Shown piece by piece: positions 46,464 to 56,036 of a stretch of 64,000 nt of DNA. Below the pieces are notes generated by a model. The model saw only the letters and a program-made list of their open reading frames with translations. It had not been told where the DNA came from and did not search any database. The translations under genes were made by a program, and so were the position numbers. Position 1 is the stretch's first letter, and every line of letters begins with the position of its first letter. Source of the DNA: Pusillimonas sp. UBA3987 (GTDB lineage Bacteria; Pseudomonadota; Gammaproteobacteria; Burkholderiales; Burkholderiaceae_B). The stretch lies in the NCBI GenBank assembly GCA_002384935.1, contig DGCD01000018.1, positions 224,010-288,009 of the forward strand, read 5' to 3'.

Positions 46464-47424
46464 GGAGCGAAAAATAATCGCGAGCGCGCTGCGCATCGTT
46501 GTCGATGGCCGCGGTCATTGTCGGTAAGTCGGGAAATTTCTCTTCGTCGCGAAGAAACTTCAGGAATTCAATACGTGTGAGTTTACCGTAAGCATCGATA
46601 TTGCAGTCGAACAGGTGCACTTCCAGCATGATTCGCCCGGCTTCATCAACCGTGGGGCGCACGCCCAGGCTGGCCACGCCGTTCAACGGCTGTGCCGTCA
46701 GGCCGTAGGCCTGCACGACATAAATGCCAGAGCGGGCGGCGCACAACTGCGGTACGCGCACGTTCAGCGTGGGGTAGCCCAGTGTGCGACCCAGTTTTTT
46801 GCCATGTACGACATGGCCGCTGATGCGATAAGGGTGACCCAGCAAATGCGCGGCACGCTCGAGGTTGCCCACGGCCAGGGCGGTGCGCACCTCGGAACTG
46901 GAAATGCGGTGGCCGTGTTCATCGACGACATCGGTGATAATTTCAACTTCGAAGCCGTTGCGCCGGCCGGCACGTCGCAAGTGCTCGATGTCGCCCAGGC
47001 GTTTGTGGCCATAGCGGAAATCTTCCCCAACCAGGAGCCAGCGCGTGTTCAAGCCTTGAATCAACATGTGTTCAACGAACTCGTCGGCAGTCAGGTTGGC
47101 CAAAGCCTCGTTGAAGCGCAACAGAGCGAATTGCTGAATATTCAGGCGGTTGATGCCCCATACTTTGTCGCGCAAACTACTTATTTGCGTTGGCATGAGT
47201 TCGGGGCGATTTCCTTTGCGGGCAAAGTACACACGCGGATGCGGGTGGAAGGTCATGACCGTTGAGGCCAGCTGGCGCTGGGCGGCAATATGCGCCACCC
47301 GCGCCAGAATGGTTTGATGACCACGATGCACGCCGTCGAAGTTGCCTATCGTAACGGCGCTTGGGCTGTGGCTATCGTGGCGGGGCAGAGACCGATAAAT
47401 TTTAAGGGTATTTTTCACGAACAA
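46453..47424 (-). CDS. ribF: Bifunctional riboflavin kinase/FAD synthetase
   Basis: A 323-residue enzyme making FMN and then FAD. The N-terminal adenylyltransferase domain has TIGNFDGVHRGHQTIL and LVGEDFRYGHKRLGD. The C-terminal kinase domain has GHVVHGKKLGRTLGYPTLNV. The start is either the TTG at 47424 or the GTG two codons later; no good ribosome site distinguishes them. First gene of the minus-strand ribF-ileS-lspA-coaBC-dedA-dut series and divergent from purN. Confidence 0.95.
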   Translation of the reverse strand: MFVKNTLKIYRSLPRHDSHSPSAVTIGNFDGVHRGHQTILARVAHIAAQRQLASTVMTFHPHPRVYFARKGNRPELMPTQISSLRDKVWGINRLNIQQFALLRFNEALANLTADEFVEHMLIQGLNTRWLLVGEDFRYGHKRLGDIEHLRRAGRRNGFEVEIITDVVDEHGHRISSSEVRTALAVGNLERAAHLLGHPYRISGHVVHGKKLGRTLGYPTLNVRVPQLCAARSGIYVVQAYGLTAQPLNGVASLGVRPTVDEAGRIMLEVHLFDCNIDAYGKLTRIEFLKFLRDEEKFPDLPTMTAAIDNDAQRARDYFSLHGL

Positions 47425-47464
47425 CAGTTTACAATTTTATGTTGGGTTGCTCAGGAAAATCATT

Positions 47465-48208
47465 TTGTCTTCCGTTCAAAATATCGATGCACCGAAAAAG
47501 GGTCGGGAGTGCCGTCTGTTGGTCATGATTTCCGGCCTGGGCACAAACATGCGCGCCATCGTGCATAGGATCAGGCAACAAAATCTTCCTGCAGCATTGG
47601 TGGCGGTTGTGTCCAGCGATCCGGATGCGCCCGGTGTGGCGTGGGCGCGCCAGCAAGGGTTTACTATACATGTGGTGGCACCCGCCGGTTTTTCAACACG
47701 CCGCCAGTGGGATCTGGCTTTGGCCCAGGTGGTTGCCCGGGAAAAACCAGACTACATTTTGCTGGCCGGGTTCATGCGGGTGCTGGCGCCGGCGTTCGTT
47801 GAACAGTATGCCGGGCGTCTGGTGAATATCCATCCGTCGCTGCTGCCGGCCTTCCCTGGTTTGCGAACGCACGAGCACGCTTTGGCCGCCGGGGTTCAGT
47901 GGCACGGGTGTACGGTTCACTTTGTGACGCCGGATCTCGACAGCGGGCCGATCATCGCCCAGGTTGCCGTATTCGTGCATCCCGATGACACCCCCCGGCG
48001 CTTGGCTGATCGGGTCCGTTTGGCTGAACATCGGTTGTATCCCGATGTGGTGACCTGGCTGGTACAGGGGCGGGTGTCGTTGAATAAAAGCGGGCGGGTC
48101 GACGTTGCGGATGTCGCACCGCGAGCCTATGTTGCGTTGTCATCGTCGGATTCTCCGGCGCAGTTAAAAATTCTTAGGGCAGGAAATGAATCATCCACGC
48201 AGGACTGA
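47465..48208 (+). CDS. purN: Phosphoribosylglycinamide formyltransferase
   Basis: A 247-residue transformylase of purine synthesis, 10-formyl-THF dependent. Catalytic Asn and His are in VNIHPSLLPAFPG, with GCTVHFV and the Asp in DLDSGPII. The nucleotide loop reads MISGLGTNMRAIV. The start is taken as a TTG at 47465 with AGGA eight bases upstream; a TTG at 47447 is the alternative. The N-terminus carries about 16 extra residues and the C-terminus about 35 compared with the common ~210-residue form. Its end overlaps the next gene by 23 bases. Confidence 0.92.
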   Translation: MSSVQNIDAPKKGRECRLLVMISGLGTNMRAIVHRIRQQNLPAALVAVVSSDPDAPGVAWARQQGFTIHVVAPAGFSTRRQWDLALAQVVAREKPDYILLAGFMRVLAPAFVEQYAGRLVNIHPSLLPAFPGLRTHEHALAAGVQWHGCTVHFVTPDLDSGPIIAQVAVFVHPDDTPRRLADRVRLAEHRLYPDVVTWLVQGRVSLNKSGRVDVADVAPRAYVALSSSDSPAQLKILRAGNESSTQD

Positions 48209-49583
48209 AAGCCGAACCCATGGCGCAGGCAATGCCGCGCCGGCAGGTCGTAAAAATTTAGATAAACGAAAATCGGCGCCGCGTAACACCCGGGGCGCAC
48301 CGAACCAGGCCGGTGCTGCATCGCCCGCCGCGATTCGCATCGAACAGCTCAGGGCGGTGCTTGACCAGGCGGTGAAGTGGATTCATCCGGCAGACGCGGT
48401 GTTGTCGCGCTGGATGCGGATGAACCCCAAGCTGGGATCGCGTGACCGCAGCGAATTGGCCGACGCGTTTTTCAAAACCTTGCGCCATTTGCGTTTGTAT
48501 CGTCATCTGGCCGAAAGCGGGCAGGGGCCGTTATCGCGCCGGCTGGCCATTATGGGCTTGTCGGGCGTAATACAACCCGAAGTGCTGTCGCAGGCTTTGT
48601 CAGAGCAGGAGCAGGTCTGGCTGGAACACGTGACGCATGTCGACCTGGGTACGCTCCCATTGGCAGTGCGGGAAAGTTTGCCCGATTGGCTGGCGCAGCG
48701 GATGCAGGCATTGCCCGATGGCGAGCCCCTTATCGCCGCCCTGAACAGCAATGCGCCTCTCGACTTGCGGATCAACCCGTTCAAAACGGATCGCGACACG
48801 GTATTGCGTTTGCTTGAAGCTGGCCCTGCCGCCGCGCTTGACCCGCAACCGACGCCGTATTCCCCCTGGGGTATACGCATTCATGGGCGTCCGCCCATTA
48901 ATCGCTGGTCTTTGTTCGAGAAGGGCGAGATTGAAGTGCAGGATGAGGGCAGTCAATTGCTGGCCGCCTTGCTGGCACCCAAGCGCGGTGAAATGGTAAT
49001 TGATTATTGTGCAGGGGCAGGGGGCAAAACGCTGCTTTTGGGCGCGCTGATGCGTTCCACCGGGCGCTTGTACGCGTTCGATGTCTCGGCCACAAGGCTT
49101 GCGCGCGCCAAGCCGCGGTTTGCCCGTAGCGGGCTGTCGAATATTGTGCCGGTGGTGATCACTGACGATAACGACCAGCGTGTAAGGCGTTTGAGGCAGA
49201 AAGCGCATCGGGTGCTGGTTGACGCCCCTTGCAGCGGTTTGGGAACGCTGCGGCGCAATCCCGACCTGAAATGGCGCCAAAGCCCGGAGTCTGTGCAGGA
49301 ACTTTGCGCTCTGCAGGCCCGTATCCTGAAGCAGGCATCTGCCTGCGTGGCGCCGGGTGGCCGGCTGGTTTATGCCACTTGCAGTGTATTGCCTGAAGAA
49401 AATCAGGCGCAGGTGGACGCTTTCCTGGCGGAAAATCCCGATTTTTCCTTGAAGAATGCCAGTGAAGTGCTTGCAGACCGTTGTAAAAACCTAACGTTTG
49501 ATACTCCCTATATGGTTTTAAGGCCTGACACCCACGGAACAGACGGCTTTTTCGCTGCTGTGCTGGAACGGGCCAAGAACTAA
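48186..49583 (+). CDS. RsmB/NOP family RNA (cytosine-5) methyltransferase
   Basis: A 465-residue SAM-dependent methyltransferase. The SAM motif is YCAGAGGKTLLLGALM. The two catalytic cysteines are in VDAPCSGLGTLRRNPDLKWR and VYATCSVLPEENQAQVDAFL. The N-terminal ~200 residues are helical, and the first ~50 are basic and low in complexity. RsmB itself methylates C967 of 16S rRNA; the exact target of this member is not certain. The ATG has GGCAGGAA just before it, inside the end of purN. Confidence 0.88.
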   Translation: MNHPRRTESRTHGAGNAAPAGRKNLDKRKSAPRNTRGAPNQAGAASPAAIRIEQLRAVLDQAVKWIHPADAVLSRWMRMNPKLGSRDRSELADAFFKTLRHLRLYRHLAESGQGPLSRRLAIMGLSGVIQPEVLSQALSEQEQVWLEHVTHVDLGTLPLAVRESLPDWLAQRMQALPDGEPLIAALNSNAPLDLRINPFKTDRDTVLRLLEAGPAAALDPQPTPYSPWGIRIHGRPPINRWSLFEKGEIEVQDEGSQLLAALLAPKRGEMVIDYCAGAGGKTLLLGALMRSTGRLYAFDVSATRLARAKPRFARSGLSNIVPVVITDDNDQRVRRLRQKAHRVLVDAPCSGLGTLRRNPDLKWRQSPESVQELCALQARILKQASACVAPGGRLVYATCSVLPEENQAQVDAFLAENPDFSLKNASEVLADRCKNLTFDTPYMVLRPDTHGTDGFFAAVLERAKN

Positions 49584-49595
49584 TTGCAACACCCC

Positions 49596-49613
49596 CTGTC
49601 ATACAAGAGTCAT
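49596..49613 (+). promoter_or_regulatory. Candidate Pho box upstream of the desaturase gene
   Basis: CTGTCAT, four bases, then GAGTCAT. The PhoB consensus is two CTGTCAT-like 7-mers with a 4-base spacer: the first is perfect, the second 5 of 7. A -10-like TACACT begins six bases later (49620), a spacing similar to known PhoB promoters. Confidence 0.4.
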
Positions 49614-49662
49614 CTAAGCTACACTTAGCTGGATTTACTTTTTAAAAGGCCTGAACAGGTTT

Positions 49663-50874
49663 ATGGATTACATTCTTTCTTTTCTTTCCGGTGGTTTACT
49701 GCAGTTTTCGTGGTGGCAGGTGGCATTGGTTGCGCTGGTTCTAACGCACATTACCATCGTGGCCGTTACGCTGTTTCTGCACCGTAGCCAAGCGCATCGG
49801 GGCATTGATCTGCATCCGGCAGTCATGCACTTTTTCCGCTTCTGGCTTTGGATGACCACCGGTATGGTGACCAAAGAATGGGTTGCCATTCACCGTAAGC
49901 ATCACGCCAAGTGCGAACGTGAGGGCGACCCTCACTCACCTATGGTATTCGGTATTAACCGGGTTTTTTTCCAGGGTGCGGAACTGTACCGTCGCGAGTC
50001 GACCAATGAAGAAACGCTCAAGCGTTTCGGTTACGGCACGCCCGACGACTGGATGGAAAAGAATGTCTATTCGCGGTACAGCGTAATGGGTATCCTGATC
50101 ATGCTGGGTATCGACGTTGCGCTGTTCGGTTTCCTCGGTCTTACCGTTTGGGCTATCCAAATGGCCTGGATTCCCTTCTGGGCTGCCGGTGTGGTCAATG
50201 GCCTGGGGCATTTTTGGGGTTATCGCAATTACGCCAGCCCAGACACCAGTACCAACGTCTTTCCCATTGGCTTGATTATCGGTGGCGAAGAGTTGCACAA
50301 CAATCACCACGCTTATGGCACATCGGCCAAATTTTCCACTAAGTGGTACGAATTCGATATTGGCTGGGGCTATATTCAGATTTTGCGGACACTGGGCTTG
50401 GCCAAGGTGCGTCGCATGGCGCCCAAGCTTAAGTTGAAGCCGGTGGTGCCCGCCGTAAATGAAAGTACGCTGGAAGGCATTATTGTGCATCGCTACGAAG
50501 TGCTGGCACGCTACACCGAAATGCTCAAGAAAACGGCATCCGAAGAACTGACCCGCCTGAAACCACAACGTCGCATCGGCAGTGCCGATTGCCATTGGTC
50601 GTTGCTGGCTCGTGCCAAGAACTGCTTGCATCTTACCGATGAAAGCCGCCTTGAGCCTGCCCAGAAAGCCGATCTGGATAATGTGCTGGCACAGAATCAG
50701 TCGCTTTCAACGCTAGTTCAAATGCGCACCGAGCTCACCCGTTTGTGGGAAAGCTCCAGTTCCAGCAGCGAGCAATTGCTGCAGGATCTGCAGGCATGGT
50801 GCCATCGGGCCCAGCAAAGCGGCATTGAAGGGCTTGAGCAGTTCGCCTTGCGTTTACGCCGCTATGCGGCATGA
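49663..50874 (+). CDS. Acyl desaturase (delta-9 type, membrane)
   Basis: A 403-residue membrane di-iron desaturase with three histidine boxes: HRSQAH (residues 40-45), HRKHH (77-81) and later HNNHH. Hydrophobic pairs of helices surround them. It belongs to the stearoyl-CoA/acyl-CoA desaturase class that introduces a double bond into membrane fatty acids. The C-terminal ~130 residues form a soluble helical extension beyond the common ~270-residue core (for example LARAKNCLHLTDESRLEPAQ). The stop overlaps the uvrD start as ATGA. A possible Pho box lies upstream. Confidence 0.88.
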   Translation: MDYILSFLSGGLLQFSWWQVALVALVLTHITIVAVTLFLHRSQAHRGIDLHPAVMHFFRFWLWMTTGMVTKEWVAIHRKHHAKCEREGDPHSPMVFGINRVFFQGAELYRRESTNEETLKRFGYGTPDDWMEKNVYSRYSVMGILIMLGIDVALFGFLGLTVWAIQMAWIPFWAAGVVNGLGHFWGYRNYASPDTSTNVFPIGLIIGGEELHNNHHAYGTSAKFSTKWYEFDIGWGYIQILRTLGLAKVRRMAPKLKLKPVVPAVNESTLEGIIVHRYEVLARYTEMLKKTASEELTRLKPQRRIGSADCHWSLLARAKNCLHLTDESRLEPAQKADLDNVLAQNQSLSTLVQMRTELTRLWESSSSSSEQLLQDLQAWCHRAQQSGIEGLEQFALRLRRYAA

Positions 50875-53156
50875 TCGGGTCGCTTAACGAAGAACAACAA
50901 GCCGCCGTTACCCTGCCCGAAGGCCATGCGCTTGTGCTGGCCGGCGCAGGAAGCGGTAAGACCCGGGTACTGACCACCCGCATGGCCTGGCTTATCCAAA
51001 CAAGTCAGGTCAGCCCGTTTGGCTTGCTGGCTGTTACCTTTACGAATAAATCAGCGCGTGAAATGCTCGCGCGCCTGTCTTCCCTGTTACCCATTAATAC
51101 GCGCGGCATGTGGGTGGGGACTTTTCATGGTTTGTGCAACCGGTTGTTGCGAGCGCATCACCGCGATGCGGGCCTGCCGCAAACTTTTCAAATTCTTGAC
51201 TCCGCTGACCAGTTATCGGCCATCAAGCGCCTTATCAAGGCGGCCGGCATCGATGACGACAAGTATCCCCCGCGAGACGTGCAGCGGTTTATCAACGGCT
51301 CCAAGGAACAAGGGCTGCGACCTGATCAGGTTGATGCCTGGGATGCCCACCGTCGCGGCCTGATCAGTATTTACGAACAGTATCAGGCGCAATGCGAGCG
51401 TGAAGGTGTCGTGGATTTTGCCGAATTGTTGTTGCGCGCGTACGAGCTTGTATCGCGTAATGGGCCGATTCGAGAGCACTATCAACGCCGTTTTCAGCAT
51501 ATCCTGATCGACGAATTTCAAGACACGAATGATCTGCAGTACCGTTGGCTGAAACTGCTTGCCGGGGGCGGAGCCTCGTTATTTGCCGTGGGCGACGATG
51601 ACCAGTCCATTTATGCGTTTCGCGGTGCCAATGTCGGCAATATGGCCGCATTCGAGCGCGATTACGCCAAAGGCAATGTCATTCGGCTCGAGCAGAATTA
51701 TCGCTCGCATGGCCATATTCTTGATGCCGCCAATGCGCTTATTTCCCACAATGCCGCGCGGTTGGGCAAGAACCTCTGGACCGAGCAGGGCGAAGGTGAA
51801 CTGGTACGCGTATGCGAGCAGGGAACCGATTTGCTCGAAGCGCAGTGGGTGGTGGATGAAATCAAATCGCTGGTGAATGACGGCCATGCGCGCAGTGACA
51901 TTGCCGTGCTGTATCGAAGCAATGCGCAATCGCGGGTTGTGGAACACGCTTTGTTTTCCAGCGGCTTGCCTTATAAGGTTTATGGCGGCCTGCGTTTTTT
52001 CGAGCGCCAGGAGGTCAAGCATGCGCTGGCGTATTTGCGCCTGATTACCAACCCGAATGATGACACCTCGTGGCTTAGAGTCGTGAACTTTCCCACGCGG
52101 GGCATTGGCGCCCGCACGCTGGAGCAACTGGGTGATGCCGCGCGCGCCGCCGAATCCAGCCTGTATGAGGCGGTGGGTTCGGTAAGCGGTAAAAGCGGTG
52201 CCAAATTGCAGGCGTTTGCCGAGTTGCTTGCCCAGTTAACCGAGCAGGCACGTTTTCTTCCGCTTCCAGAAGTCATTGAGCATGTCGTGCACCATAGCGG
52301 CTTGCGTGATTTTTATATGGGCGAGAGAGAAGGCGAGGATCGCCTTGAAAACCTCCAGGAACTGGTTAACGCTGCGGCGGTGTTCGTTGGAGAGGAAGGC
52401 ATGGTGGGCGAGCCGGCGCTGTCACAAGCAGCGCGGGAAACGCTCGACCCCCTCGACATGGCGGGGCCGCCCTCCATGTCGCCGCTCGACGCCTTCCTGT
52501 CGCATGCCTCGCTGGAGGCGGGCGACAACCAGGCGCGAGCCGGCGAAGATGCCATTCAACTGATGACGGTGCATGCAGCCAAAGGGCTGGAGTTCGATTC
52601 GGTGTTCATTACCGGACTGGAAGAGGGTTTGTTCCCGCATGAAAACAGCCTGACCGAGCAGGGCGGGCTGGAAGAAGAGCGCCGCTTAATGTATGTGGCC
52701 ATGACGCGTGCACGCAAGCGATTGTATCTTACGTTGGCGCAAAGCCGTATGTTGCACGGTCAGACACGCTATGCCATGCGCTCGCGTTTTCTGGAAGAAA
52801 TTCCCGATGCTCATTTGAAATGGTTGACGCCAAAGGTGTCGAGCATGGGTGCCTCAATGGCGTCTGGCATGGGTGCATCGTGGTCCGGGGGCGGATATCG
52901 TCGTGGTGATGCCTATAATCGCCCGTCTACCGGAGCAATGTCGCCGCGTGAGCCGCGTTTGGCAACCAGTGGTGTCAGCGTGGGCGAAAAGCTATTTCGT
53001 ATTGGCCAAGGCGTGCATCATGCCAAGTTCGGCGATGGCACCATTATTGGCCTGAGCGGCATGGGCAACGATGCACAGGCGCAAATCCAGTTTCGTGATG
53101 TCGGCACGAAAACGCTGGCGCTGGGTGTAGCCAAGCTGGACATTGTTTCCAGCTAA
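50871..53156 (+). CDS. uvrD: DNA helicase II (UvrD/Rep family)
   Basis: A 761-residue superfamily 1 helicase with all motifs in order: I (GAGSGKTRVLTTRMAW), II (IDEFQDTNDLQYRWL), III (VGDDDQSIYAFRGA), IV-V (VHAAKGLEFDSVFITGLEEG) and VI (RRLMYVAMTRARKRLYL). The Gly/Ser-rich linker and C-terminal Tudor-like domain (GVHHAKFGDGTIIGLSG) are typical of UvrD. It acts in nucleotide excision and mismatch repair. Coupled to the desaturase gene by a four-base overlap. Confidence 0.96.
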   Translation: MIGSLNEEQQAAVTLPEGHALVLAGAGSGKTRVLTTRMAWLIQTSQVSPFGLLAVTFTNKSAREMLARLSSLLPINTRGMWVGTFHGLCNRLLRAHHRDAGLPQTFQILDSADQLSAIKRLIKAAGIDDDKYPPRDVQRFINGSKEQGLRPDQVDAWDAHRRGLISIYEQYQAQCEREGVVDFAELLLRAYELVSRNGPIREHYQRRFQHILIDEFQDTNDLQYRWLKLLAGGGASLFAVGDDDQSIYAFRGANVGNMAAFERDYAKGNVIRLEQNYRSHGHILDAANALISHNAARLGKNLWTEQGEGELVRVCEQGTDLLEAQWVVDEIKSLVNDGHARSDIAVLYRSNAQSRVVEHALFSSGLPYKVYGGLRFFERQEVKHALAYLRLITNPNDDTSWLRVVNFPTRGIGARTLEQLGDAARAAESSLYEAVGSVSGKSGAKLQAFAELLAQLTEQARFLPLPEVIEHVVHHSGLRDFYMGEREGEDRLENLQELVNAAAVFVGEEGMVGEPALSQAARETLDPLDMAGPPSMSPLDAFLSHASLEAGDNQARAGEDAIQLMTVHAAKGLEFDSVFITGLEEGLFPHENSLTEQGGLEEERRLMYVAMTRARKRLYLTLAQSRMLHGQTRYAMRSRFLEEIPDAHLKWLTPKVSSMGASMASGMGASWSGGGYRRGDAYNRPSTGAMSPREPRLATSGVSVGEKLFRIGQGVHHAKFGDGTIIGLSGMGNDAQAQIQFRDVGTKTLALGVAKLDIVSS

Positions 53157-53162
53157 GGTCTT

Positions 53163-55130
53163 TCAGGGCTGTGTTGCTTCATTAAACTGCTGTTCCAGCG
53201 CTTCTATTTCTTCTTGTAATTCCAGCCAGCGGGTTTCGGCCTGCTCCAGCTGCTTGTTCAGTTCGCCGTGTTCTGCCAGCACTTTTACTCGTTCATCGCG
53301 TCGGGCATCGGTGTACAAAGCGGTGTCCGCAATCGTGGCATCCAATGTCTGCAGGCGCGCGCGCAAGGAGTCCATTTTCTTTTCAATGGCGCCCAAATCT
53401 TTTTCAAGCGGTTTGCGTTGGGTTGACAGGCGTTGGCGCGCTTCGGCCTCAAGCCGTTTTCGGGCTTTGCGGTCGACTTCGGTTTCGCCTGCTGTGCCGG
53501 TGTTGGTGCCGGCATCCCGCGCTTCTTCACGTGCCTCGGCACGCTGCTGGGCACCGCGTTGCAAAAGCCAGTTGCGGTAATCGTCCAGATCGCCGTCGAA
53601 CTCGGCTACGCCGCCATCGGCCACAATCCAGAATTCGTCGACCGTGGTGCGCAGCAAGTGACGGTCGTGCGATACCAGGAGCATGCTGCCGTCATATTCG
53701 GCCAGCGCGGTGGCCAGGGCTTCACGGGTATCCACGTCGAGATGGTTGCTGGGCTCGTCGAGCAGCAACAGGTTGGGCTTTTGCCAAACAATCAGTGACA
53801 GTGCCAGCCGCGCTTTTTCACCGCCCGACAAGGGGGCGATATTCTGGTTGACCATGTCGCCGCTGAAACCAAATCGGCCCAGGTAATTGCGTAGAGTCTG
53901 TTCACGTTCCTCGGGCGCAATGCGCGCCAGGTGCTGCAAAGGGGTGCTGCCGGCATCAAGCATTTCCAGTTGATGCTGGGCGAAATAGCCAATGTTCAGC
54001 CCTTTCGACGGGCGGTAGTGCCCGGCCAGTGCGGGTAGCTCTTGCGCCAGGGTTTTGACAAGCGTACTTTTGCCCGCCCCGTTGACACCTAAAACGCCAA
54101 TTCGTGCGCCGCCCCGCAGCATCAGGTTGATGTTCTTCAGAATAGGCGTTTCACCCTGTGCCGACTGGTAGCCGGTTGTGATGCCATCCAGAATTAAAAG
54201 GGGATCCGGCATAGAGTCGGGCGAGGGCAGGTAGAGGTCGATTCCCGCTTCGGCCTGCAGTGGTGCCAGTGTCTCCATGCGTGCCAGTGCTTTGACCCGG
54301 CTTTGCGCTTGTTTGGCCTTTGTGGCTTTTGCCTTGAATCGATCAATAAACTGTTTCAGCCGTGCGGTTTCGCGTGTTTGCCGCTCCCAGGCCAAATGGG
54401 TTTGGCGCATCCGTTCGGCGCGTTGGGTCAGAAAGTCTTCATAGCCCCCTTTGTATCGAACCAGTTTGGCCTGGTCGAAATGCAGGATACTGCGCGCCAC
54501 CGCATTCAGAAACTCGGTATCGTGGGAAATGACAATGACTGTACCTGCGTACGCCGCCAGCCACTTTTCCAGCCACAGCATGGCATCCAGATCCAGGTGG
54601 TTGGTGGGTTCGTCCAGCAATAGCAATTCGGAGGGTGCCATGAGAGCCCTGGCCAGCGCCAAACGCATTTGCCAGCCCCCCGAAAACTCATTTACCGGCT
54701 TCATCCAGGTATCGGGGGCAAAGCCCAGGCCCGCCAAAAGCTGCTCTGCGCGTGACGGCGCTGTCCAGGAGTCGGCTTCCACCAGGGCTGTTTCCAGTTC
54801 GGCGATACGGTGGCCGTTGGCGTCGGGTGTTTGCTCGCGTTCAGCCTGCAATTGACGCAAACCCTGGTCGCCGTCAATGACGAATTCGCGCGCCGGCCGC
54901 TCGGGGTGTTGAATTTCCTGCTCCACACTGGCGATTCGCCAGGCGGCGGGCATCTCCAGATTACCCGCATCCAGGTCCAGTTCGCCTTTTAACAGGGCGA
55001 ACAGGGTGGATTTTCCTGCTCCGTTCTTGCCGACTATGCCCAGTCGTTCTACCGGATTAACGACAAAACTGGTGTCGTCCAGCAATACTTTTGTTCCCCT
55101 GCGCAGGGTAATGCCACTTGCACGAATCAC
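53163..55130 (-). CDS. ABC-F family ATPase (YheS-like)
   Basis: A 655-residue protein with two ABC domains and no membrane segments. The first Walker A is GKNGAGKSTLFALLKGE with FSGGWQMRLALARALM; the second is GVNGAGKSTLVKTLAQE with LSGGEKARLALSLIVW. Between them lies the charged inter-domain linker (FKAKATKAKQAQSRVKALAR). A long coiled-coil tail closes the protein. The order and details match E. coli YheS. ABC-F proteins act on the ribosome to relieve translation problems. Overlaps the prmB stop by four bases. Confidence 0.92.
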   Translation of the reverse strand: MIRASGITLRRGTKVLLDDTSFVVNPVERLGIVGKNGAGKSTLFALLKGELDLDAGNLEMPAAWRIASVEQEIQHPERPAREFVIDGDQGLRQLQAEREQTPDANGHRIAELETALVEADSWTAPSRAEQLLAGLGFAPDTWMKPVNEFSGGWQMRLALARALMAPSELLLLDEPTNHLDLDAMLWLEKWLAAYAGTVIVISHDTEFLNAVARSILHFDQAKLVRYKGGYEDFLTQRAERMRQTHLAWERQTRETARLKQFIDRFKAKATKAKQAQSRVKALARMETLAPLQAEAGIDLYLPSPDSMPDPLLILDGITTGYQSAQGETPILKNINLMLRGGARIGVLGVNGAGKSTLVKTLAQELPALAGHYRPSKGLNIGYFAQHQLEMLDAGSTPLQHLARIAPEEREQTLRNYLGRFGFSGDMVNQNIAPLSGGEKARLALSLIVWQKPNLLLLDEPSNHLDVDTREALATALAEYDGSMLLVSHDRHLLRTTVDEFWIVADGGVAEFDGDLDDYRNWLLQRGAQQRAEAREEARDAGTNTGTAGETEVDRKARKRLEAEARQRLSTQRKPLEKDLGAIEKKMDSLRARLQTLDATIADTALYTDARRDERVKVLAEHGELNKQLEQAETRWLELQEEIEALEQQFNEATQP

Positions 55131-56023
55131 GACGCCAGTTGCTCCCTTGTCAGCAGCAGAATCTGATTGTCGGCATTGGCGGTGCTTAACCAGACCGGTT
55201 CCAGTTCGGGGAAGGCGGTCATGAAGTTTTCGAACTCATTGCCTATTTCAAGTACCAGCAAACCGTTGGGCGCCAAAAATCGCGGTACGTCGTTCAGAAT
55301 ACGGCGCACCAGATCCATGCCGTCGTCGCCACCGGCCAGGGCATTGGTGGGCTCATGACGGTATTCGGCAGGGAGCGACTCCATTGAGTGGCTGTTTACA
55401 TAAGGCGGATTGCAGATAACCAGGTTGTACTGGCAATCGGGCAGATTGTTGAACAGATCGCTTTGGTGCACGTTTACGCGGCCATCCAGCCCAAAGTATT
55501 CAATGTTCTGGTCGGCCACTTCCAATGCGTGTTCCGATAGGTCGACGGCATCGACCTGGGCGTTGGGAAAGGCCAATGCGGCCAGAATAGCCAGGCAGCC
55601 CGAGCCGGTGCACAGGTCCAGAACGAAATCAACTTCGTCGGAATCCACGACCCAGGGCTCGAGGTTGTCGGCCAGCAATTCGGAAATGGGTGAGCGCGGC
55701 ACAATCACCCGCGGGTCTACATAAAACCGGTGCCCCTGCAACCAGGCTTCACCGGTAAGATAGGCCGCGGGCACGCGCTCGTCCAGGCGGCGCGCCACCA
55801 GCTTCAGATAGCGCTCGCGTTCTTCAGGCAACACCCGGGCATCCAGGAATGGCTCCAGCGTGTCCAGCGGCAGGTGCAAGGTGTGCAGCAGCAGATAAAC
55901 CGCTTCATCCCACGCGTTGTCGGAGCCGTGTCCGAAGCTTAGTTGTGCCGCGTTGAACTGGGTGACGGTATAACGCAGTAAATCGCGGACGGTGAAAAGT
56001 TCAGTGTGGGCTGAGGAGTGCAT
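55127..56023 (-). CDS. prmB: 50S ribosomal protein L3 N5-glutamine methyltransferase
   Basis: A 298-residue SAM methyltransferase. SAM binding is in VLDLCTGSGCLAILAALAFP and the glutamine-binding NPPY motif in LVICNPPYVNSHSMESLP. EPTNALAGGDDGMDLVRRIL is typical of PrmB rather than the release-factor methylase PrmC. The ATG has AGGAG upstream. Lies between dapE and the ABC-F gene on the same strand, so both downstream genes act on the ribosome. Confidence 0.92.
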   Translation of the reverse strand: MHSSAHTELFTVRDLLRYTVTQFNAAQLSFGHGSDNAWDEAVYLLLHTLHLPLDTLEPFLDARVLPEERERYLKLVARRLDERVPAAYLTGEAWLQGHRFYVDPRVIVPRSPISELLADNLEPWVVDSDEVDFVLDLCTGSGCLAILAALAFPNAQVDAVDLSEHALEVADQNIEYFGLDGRVNVHQSDLFNNLPDCQYNLVICNPPYVNSHSMESLPAEYRHEPTNALAGGDDGMDLVRRILNDVPRFLAPNGLLVLEIGNEFENFMTAFPELEPVWLSTANADNQILLLTREQLAS

Positions 56024-56036
56024 GACCGGCTCCTGG

